Shown: positions 55,131 through 64,000 of the stretch, one piece after another
Layout: every line of letters starts with the position of its first letter
Numbering within the stretch: position 1 is the first letter of the stretch
Source: Amoebidium appalachense
Taxonomy: Eukaryota > Ichthyosporea
Assembly: GCA_963693365.1 (NCBI GenBank)
Contig: CAVNZM010000012.1
Coordinates: 7,254,001 to 7,318,000 of the forward strand
Direction of reading: 5' to 3'
Length of the DNA: 64,000 nucleotides
Position numbers and translations under genes: made by a program
The notes under the pieces: model-generated
Database searches by the model: none
Told to the model about the DNA's origin: nothing
The model's input: the letters and a program-made list of their open reading frames with translations, nothing else

Positions 55131-56260
55131 AACAGTGGGTTCACGTGACACAAACCCAACCGCGCACCTGCGCTCAGCCGGAGCTCGTGTGCATCGGACC
55201 TCAACCGCCACGAAATATGATTGGGTCTTGGTTGCCAAGGAGGGACTGGGGTACCCCAAGAATGCGCCTGGAAAGAGTTAACGGTACGCTCACGGCCCAG
55301 ATTTCCAGTGCAGGAAGTGAGTGGTCTTCGTGCAAGCTGGCGGAGAAAAACGGAAGAAGCCATTTTGAATTGGTTTTGGGGACGCTAAAACAATAAAATT
55401 TAAATGAATGTGGATATTGGGTGGTTGGATAATATAGTAGCGTGTTGTTCTACTTTGCAGTTCGCTGCCTGACGTTAAAGGTGTTAAAGGCACACCTGCC
55501 GCATTATACCCGATTGCCCTTAAATATTATCTCAAACAAAATAAAGGACGTGGAAAAAAGGAGAAAAATTGCGCACAGTAAGTACCGCTCAGAGGCACGA
55601 CCTATTCAAGTCTGCTTTCAACTACTTTTTAGCTCTTTTGTCTTAATTTTTTCTTGCCTAGTGCACTATTCGTATGCATGTACAGCGTTATATAGGAAAC
55701 AGCATCGATAACTGGGACGGTAGTTCACTTTATTGCCTCTTGAAATGTGTTTTGAGTCGCACCAAACCAAATCAATTGTGTTGCCTGTATTTCTTCTGGA
55801 TCTCTACGTAGACACTCCACTCGTAGTGTACATATTACAGCAGGGTCAAACAATATGTCCACATAAAAATCTTTGTTCTAATGTGAATTTTGATAGAGGG
55901 GTATGCCATGCACATGTGCACAGCTTGAGACAAACAGTGCGTGACTGGGAACGGCACAAGGTCAAAACTTTCCCACAGCTTTATCGATCAGGGAAACGCG
56001 TTCAAGTTTGGAACTAATAAATGAATTGCGGGTACATAATTAAATAATTCTTGAGTGTGTTGTTACAGCTTACAATGCAATTACAAAAATATATGTATAA
56101 CTCGTTGGGGGATTGCCACAAAAATCACTTGTATGGGAAAGCACACAGCAAAAAAAAACCCGTGGGGACATTCACGTGCCCGTTACGGTGCCGGCAACCG
56201 GCGGTTGCGATGGCCAATCAAATAGGTGCAAGGCGGCTTTAAAGATCCTTGTGCTGTAGG
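55131..56260 (+). other. Promoter-like segment and possible small exons of an unrecognised gene
   Basis: 55140-55395 is GC-balanced, repeat-free sequence with a CCATTTTG motif and ATGATTGGG-type box. 55463-55576 is exon-like: acceptor TACTTTGCAG, open in two frames, strong donor A|GTAAGT. An open frame of 94 codons ends at 56017, close to AATAAATG. No family is recognised and frame choice is unresolved; this may be a decayed gene. Confidence 0.3.
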
Positions 56261-57140
56261 GTTCTAAAAATTATTCAAAAAATAAAAAGTGAAACACAGA
56301 AATTAGAATAGCGAACTTATTGGTTAAACAAAAAACCTATAAACTTATAGCTAATATATATTATATAGTAGTGTTTGGTTGATTTAAGTCCATAACTCAG
56401 CAATATATAAAGGTAAAAAAAAAAACCTTTGGTTCTGTAAACCAAGTTGGGTATCATTTTCAGAAGCCCCCCTTAAACAGCAGGTATGAGGTGATAGACC
56501 ATTGATGTTTTGTTGAGCCAATCAGACGATTCCCAAGCGGCCATTCGTCACCGCAGCGCTAACAAGAAAAGCGCCATATTCTTTCAGTTGTGAGACGGAG
56601 TCTTACTCTTACGATTTCTGTCATGCAATATGTTGATTTCTAATCTTTTTCTCTAAATTTTTCTTTCTTGCTTTCTTTTGTTTCATTATGCAGGGGATGG
56701 CCAGTTTTGAACTCATGATTATTTCGTCACGCGCGTCACGGTGCCACTGCTCAGTGTAGCGAGGTTTTGGGGGACATTCAAATTTGCTAAAATTCGATGC
56801 TCATTTTCTCAGCCTCACAATTATTCATGAACCACTTGGCATGAACGATTCTGTAGAATTAGACCCGCCTACTTAATTGTGAAGGTAGAACAGCAGATGC
56901 ATACATCAAATGTGCTTACAGTTCGGTGGTCCAATGATGATGATCGTTATTCAGTTAGGGCATCACGAAAACGGTTGGAAGTACTCCAGGCCGTGCCACC
57001 GTGGGATAGACAGAGCCGCGACATTCAAGGTGTGAGGTTTAGGAGGAGGATTCCTAAGGTATTCTAGTAGGTATATAAAGAGACAGACGAAGTGCCAGAC
57101 TTTTGCAATTGCAATTGGTTTTTGCCAACCTGCGTCTCGA
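56261..57140. other. AT-rich unique region
   Basis: Little repeat content. A 62-codon frame at 56879-57067 (contains SVRASRKRLEVLQAVPPWDR) is of ordinary composition but cannot be assigned. Nothing else is seen. Confidence 0.4.
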
Positions 57141-57149
57141 GTCGGGATA

Positions 57150-57422
57150 CACCGCCTGCCAGCCCGCCCGCCCGCCCGCCCGCCTGCCCGCCCGCCCGCC
57201 CGCCCGCCCGCCCACCCGCCCGCACGCACGCACACACTTGTAAAATTGGTCCAAAACCACGTGCCGCTATGTACATATCATGCATATGGAACACATGTTG
57301 TGTTTCCGGATTGGCCGGAGGGAGCGGCCAATAAAGTTCAATGATCGATATCCCCTGCCGCTACACCGCCCGCCCGCCCGGCGCCCGCCCGCCCACCCGC
57401 CCCGCCCGCCCGCCCGCCCGCC

Positions 57423-57502
<80 letters not shown>

Positions 57503-57512
57503 CACACTTGTA
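57150..57512. repeat. Duplicated (CCCG)n-(CACG)n tetranucleotide arrays
   Basis: Two arrays, 57160-57237 and 57366-57512, each run from CCGC units into CACG units, then CACACTTGTAAAA and CCACGTGC. The second array is expanded in CACG. The unit is therefore a tandem duplication with different array lengths. Confidence 0.85.
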
Positions 57513-57620
57513 AAACCACGTGCGTGCCCACACACACAGTCTCCTGGATGTGTGGGCAAACGCACGCACGCACGAATACATACGTACGGATACCGTCCAC
57601 CATTAAGAATACCCGCCAAT

Positions 57621-57748
57621 AAGAATACGCTAGCGGCCAAGTCCGTTTTTTTTTTAAGAATATGCACCGCAGCCAGATTTTGTGATGTTCTTAATGGCGG
57701 ACGGACCTATAAACTTTGCTGGATCATGCATATGCATACTCATGCCCC

Positions 57749-57783
<35 letters not shown>

Positions 57784-57930
57784 TTCCCCCCCCCCTCCCC
57801 CTCTCCCCTCAGCACACACACCCCAAACCTCCCCTCCCCATGTTTCTCCCCCCCCCCCCCCCTCTCGAGCTCCCCTCAACACACACACTTGAACCCTCCC
57901 CTCCCCATGTTTCCCATGTCCCCCTCCCCC

Positions 57931-57963
<33 letters not shown>

Positions 57964-58065
57964 GGGTCCCGTGCCATTTAAGAATATGATAGCGGCCATG
58001 CAAAAGCTTTAAGAATATGCACCGTGACCACGTTTTGCGGGGCTTCTTAAGGGCGGACGGCATCT
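57621..58065. repeat. Direct repeat of about 85 bp flanking a C-rich block
   Basis: 57621-57705 and 57979-58060 share TAAGAATA(C/T)G, AGCGGCCA, TAAGAATATGCACCG and GGGCGGACGG-type motifs in the same order. The intervening sequence is mainly C-tracts. Confidence 0.7.
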
Positions 58066-58136
58066 GTATACGTGCAGACGTCAGATTCCGAACGCCACTG
58101 CACAGACACAAAAATACCCAACGTACAGACACACAC

Positions 58137-58570
58137 AGGGGGGCGGGTTGGTGCAATGGTAAGATCTCTGCGTGTCAAGCTCAAAGTCGCAGGATCGATC
58201 CTGGTTACTTCCGATTTTTCTGCCTCGACGGTCCACCGGTCTGGCCGCCCCCTAGAAGCCATCACCCCAGACCACGTCAAGCAGCACCACCAATTTGTTA
58301 TCATCCGGCCGCAAGACATGACGTCATGAACAGCACCGGCCGGGTCGCTCCCGGCTGGTGTTGTTAAAGTGAGCTGTGCTCACTTCCCCACTAGCGTTGC
58401 TGCGGCTAGAACCGTGGGAATCGGTGGGATAAGGCGTAACTAAAAATAGTGCCAGTTGGAGTGTGCTATACAGTGCGATCTGTGTCTAGGCGGAAGACGG
58501 TAAGCTCCCCTGAGGCAGTGCCTCGCCGGGAGTGAAACGGGATAAAATAAAAAAATAAAAAAAAAATACA
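58137..58570 (+). mobile_element. tRNA-derived SINE
   Basis: An internal RNA polymerase III promoter is visible: A box TGGTGCAATGG (58149-58159) and B box GATCGATCC (58193-58201), with normal tRNA-like spacing. The segment around GCGTGTCAAGC resembles an Asp(GTC) anticodon arm. A non-tRNA body of about 330 bp with hairpin-forming GCACCGGCCGGG follows, then an A/T-rich tail (AAAATAAAAAAATA). CA-rich sequence (ACAGACACACACA / ACAGCCACACACA) on both sides may be the target-site duplication. Confidence 0.8.
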
Positions 58571-58571
58571 G

Positions 58572-60040
<1,469 letters not shown>

Positions 60041-60050
60041 GATCGACCCA

Positions 60051-60603
60051 GGTCTATGGCACTCAGACAGTCAATGTTCCTTTGTCTGAGCTTTTGCATG
60101 CCAAAGAACAACAGGCCGATGCTGAACGCAAGGCTCGAGAGGCAATCGCTGACGTGGAGCGCCGTGCTCGAGAGGCGTTGATTGAAAGCAGCATTGCTGA
60201 ACGTCAAGCTCGAGCACTAGTGTGGAGTCTCAACAACGAGCTGTCTGACCTGAAAAGTAAATACCAGGAATCAATTTAATAGACCTGCAGCGAGTCAAAA
60301 TAAGGTTTGCATTGGAGCAAGTAGCCGAAATCATCCGTCAGAAAGAAATGCAGAAGGATAACCACTCACAAATTTCATTAACGGAAGCCCTTAAGCGGGT
60401 CCCAGACTCGCGAGAATTCAAAAAACAACTTCGGAGCAATGTCATGTATGGTTCGGAACAAAAGAAACAGCTGAAGGATGCGTTTTTTATGCTGAAAAAA
60501 ATGGCCCACTCCGCTCACCACGAGTTCCTATCGGAGATGAGATTGCAGTGGGGAAGAAATGTCTTCCCCAGCTCTTCCCCAGCGCAAGTGCAGAGGAAGC
60601 ATT
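60051..60603 (+). pseudogene. Coiled-coil protein, frame broken once (unrecognised family)
   Basis: From an acceptor-like CGACCCAG the frame reads VYGTQTVNVPLSELLHAKEQ, then an Ala/Glu/Arg-rich heptad-like stretch (ERKAREAIADVERRAREA), ending KYQESI and a stop at 60277-60279. The +1 frame continues naturally as NLIDLQRVKIRFALEQVAEI, then LTEALKRVPDSREFKKQLRS. The joined pieces look like one protein interrupted by a single-base indel. A 26-nt intron (60257-60282) would also restore frame but seems too short for this genome. No homologue is recognised. Confidence 0.5.
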
Positions 60604-62160
<1,557 letters not shown>

Positions 62161-62178
62161 TACATGCATATCTTGTAG

Positions 62179-62355
62179 GGTGGAAGTACTGTTGGCCTTG
62201 GTGCCGACAACTTATCACAGCTCACCTACATGTCGTTAATAAACAAGCACATTCCCTACCTATCCCAGATATCCAAATCCCATTGTAACGCTTTCCCCAT
62301 CTTCAGCGTTTCATACGTCTCTTTCTACCGCTACTGGCGGCTGGCGAGCATATGA
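62179..62355 (+). other. 58-codon exon-like open frame
   Basis: Preceded by the acceptor-like CTTGTAG and ending in TGA. It is open for 58 codons of ordinary composition (begins GGSTVGLGADNLSQL). No family is recognised; it may be chance. Confidence 0.2.
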
Positions 62356-62359
62356 TAAC

Positions 62360-62607
<248 letters not shown>

Positions 62608-63217
62608 GTGTCGCGGCATGTGTACGACTGTATACATGCCAATGGGCGAGCGTCCCATAGCCATTATGCATGTTTGGCTTGTAATAGATCCTAACAACAA
62701 GGTGATTGGGGGAGGGAAAAAGCGAACTACTACACTAATGGAATCCGGTGTATTGCAAAATTACCCAAATCAATCACCACATGGGCATGCACACAGTCAA
62801 ATCAATACTAAAAATACTTCATGCAAATTTCGACACATCTTGTCCTCCCCAATACAATTACAATCACAACTACCACCAACATCATCACCACCACCACCAC
62901 CACTTAGCATATACCGGAAGACACGTACATTCGCCTCCCATATTTGCAAATCTAAATCGCCATTGATTATTGTCTATTTGAAGCAACACCGTTTACTCAA
63001 ATACAGGGACTCCTAATACTGAAACTGTTTCTTGGTATATAGCAAAAAAAATTCCTCCATTCACCATCCCTACTTGCAGATCTCAATCTCCGTCGATTAT
63101 CATGCACTGATTTGATATTTCCCCCCTTCTCCATTCCCAGCCTCCTTCTTCAAAGCAAATTACACTGCAAATAATCACCTTCGAGATTTGCGAAATTTCA
63201 GATCTCAATTCCATCGA

Positions 63218-63406
63218 TTATCGTTTCTTTGCACCAACACTATTTCCCGCTTTCCCCTTTGCCTGTGCCTGGTCTTGCTGCTCAATCAACTGCGCTCTCA
63301 GGCGTCCAATCACCTCCATTCTTCGTGGCGGTATGACGGGCCGTGTGTCTGACGGGAACGATCCAGGGCCGGTGTAGAAGTAAGAAAAGATATCGTGGAC
63401 AACGGC
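63218..63406 (-). CDS. Last exon of an unrecognised minus-strand gene (62 codons plus stop)
   Basis: On the minus strand an acceptor TTTCTCTATCAG precedes AVVHDIFSYFYTGPGSFPSD, followed by TRPVIPPRRMEVIGRLRAQL, a Gln/Ala-rich helix and a Lys-rich C-terminus ending AKKR and TAA at 63220-63218. Composition, length and splice acceptor are those of a real C-terminal exon. I do not recognise the family. Upstream exons should lie to the right, beyond about 63730 or outside the window; a candidate near 63810-63870 is not convincing. Confidence 0.6.
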   Translation of the reverse strand, partial: AVVHDIFSYFYTGPGSFPSDTRPVIPPRRMEVIGRLRAQLIEQQDQAQAKGKAGNSVGAKKR

Positions 63407-64000
63407 CTGATAGAGAAATTTCATGGTCAGAACATGGGTGATTGGAGGAAGAAAAGACTTCAAAAACAGACAGCTGCGGATTTAGTCCCCCTTGTACGAT
63501 AAGGTTATTCGTAGCCTGACGCGGTGGGTGGTTTTTTTCTCTCTCTCTCCCCCCCCCCCCCCCCCTTTTTTTTTTTGGGGGTGTGTGTGTGTGTGGGGGG
63601 GGGAGGGGGGGGGGAGGGGGAAGGAGGGGGGGAGGGGGAGGAGGAGGGGAAGAGGGGCAGGTTGAGGGACCCCGTCGGGAATCGAGAAGGGAGGGAGGGG
63701 AAGGGGGGGGGGAGGGGGGGGGGGGTGCTATAGATTCTTTAAAGGTTTGACAACCTTGTATTATTGTGTTTGGGGTGTGTGTGTGCGCGCGTGCCTGTGT
63801 GGAGGGGGGGGACGAGGTCATGAAAGATAGCAAAACGAGGTCCCGAATTGTCGTCAGGAGAGCAACCAAATTAGAAAGAAGAAGAAAGAAAGCGACGAGG
63901 GCAGGGGAGGTGGAGGAGGGGAGAGGGGGTGGGGAGGGGAGGGGGAGGGGGGGGGAAGGAGAGGGAGGGGCATATACTTGGTTGGGAGAGGTAAGAGCCT
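63407..64000. other. Intron-like G-rich region upstream of the minus-strand exon
   Basis: C/T then G-rich tracts (63540-63725) and GGGGA-type sequence to the window end. On the minus strand this is C-rich, like the other introns. No confident exon. Confidence 0.5.

Noticed and set aside
57160-57512. CRISPR array or protein-coding repeat
   Set aside because: Tetranucleotide microsatellite units without unique spacers in a eukaryotic context.
58137-58210. Functional tRNA gene
   Set aside because: The A and B boxes are present, but no acceptor stem pairing closes the molecule and the sequence continues into a SINE body with an A-rich tail.

Overview
This is eukaryotic nuclear DNA from an organism with many short exons (mean about 120 bp) in introns packed with simple repeats: poly-C/poly-G runs, (CA)n/(GT)n arrays and minisatellites. 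Two large genes can be read exon by exon with consistent splice phases. A calcium-dependent protein kinase (kinase domain plus four EF-hand units) together with a Furry/MOR2-PAG1 family giant scaffold points to a protist or alga. My leading guess is a stramenopile such as a brown alga, because of the CDPK, the intron density and an organellar-type group II intron relic. This is an inference, not proven; an alveolate or another lineage remains possible.

Layout. (1) 547-30814, plus strand: 41 exons of a Furry-like cell-morphogenesis protein (1,626 codons visible, N-terminus outside the window, stop at 30812-30814). (2) 30815-41785: intergenic, with a 2.7-kb unit present twice in direct orientation (about 31831-34466 and 35682-38405). 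The second copy runs on into an ORF (38128-39765) with an intact RNase H1-type domain but no visible reverse transcriptase. A palindromic tandem repeat follows. (3) 41786-54258, minus strand: 14 exons of a complete CDPK of 509 aa. (4) 54259-64000: mostly non-coding, with a tRNA-derived SINE (58137-58570), a frameshifted coiled-coil gene (about 60050-60600, plus strand) and the last exon of an unrecognised minus-strand gene (63218-63406).

The most unusual features are in the introns. In both genes, read in the sense direction, many introns have a poly-C tract within about 5-60 nt of the 5' splice site, and several end with a (CA)n array that supplies the CAG acceptor. A dispersed element (two related subfamilies, A and B) occurs at least ten times. 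It is always in the sense orientation of the host gene, its 5' end varies, and where its 3' end is kept it abuts poly-C. At many exons the exon edge and splice site are duplicated into the intron, often as minisatellites. One Furry intron carries a recognisable group II intron domain V/VI, and two others carry MITE-like elements of about 190 bp.

The genes do not form an operon. Furry-family proteins scaffold NDR-kinase polarity signalling and CDPKs transduce calcium, but nothing in the window links the two.
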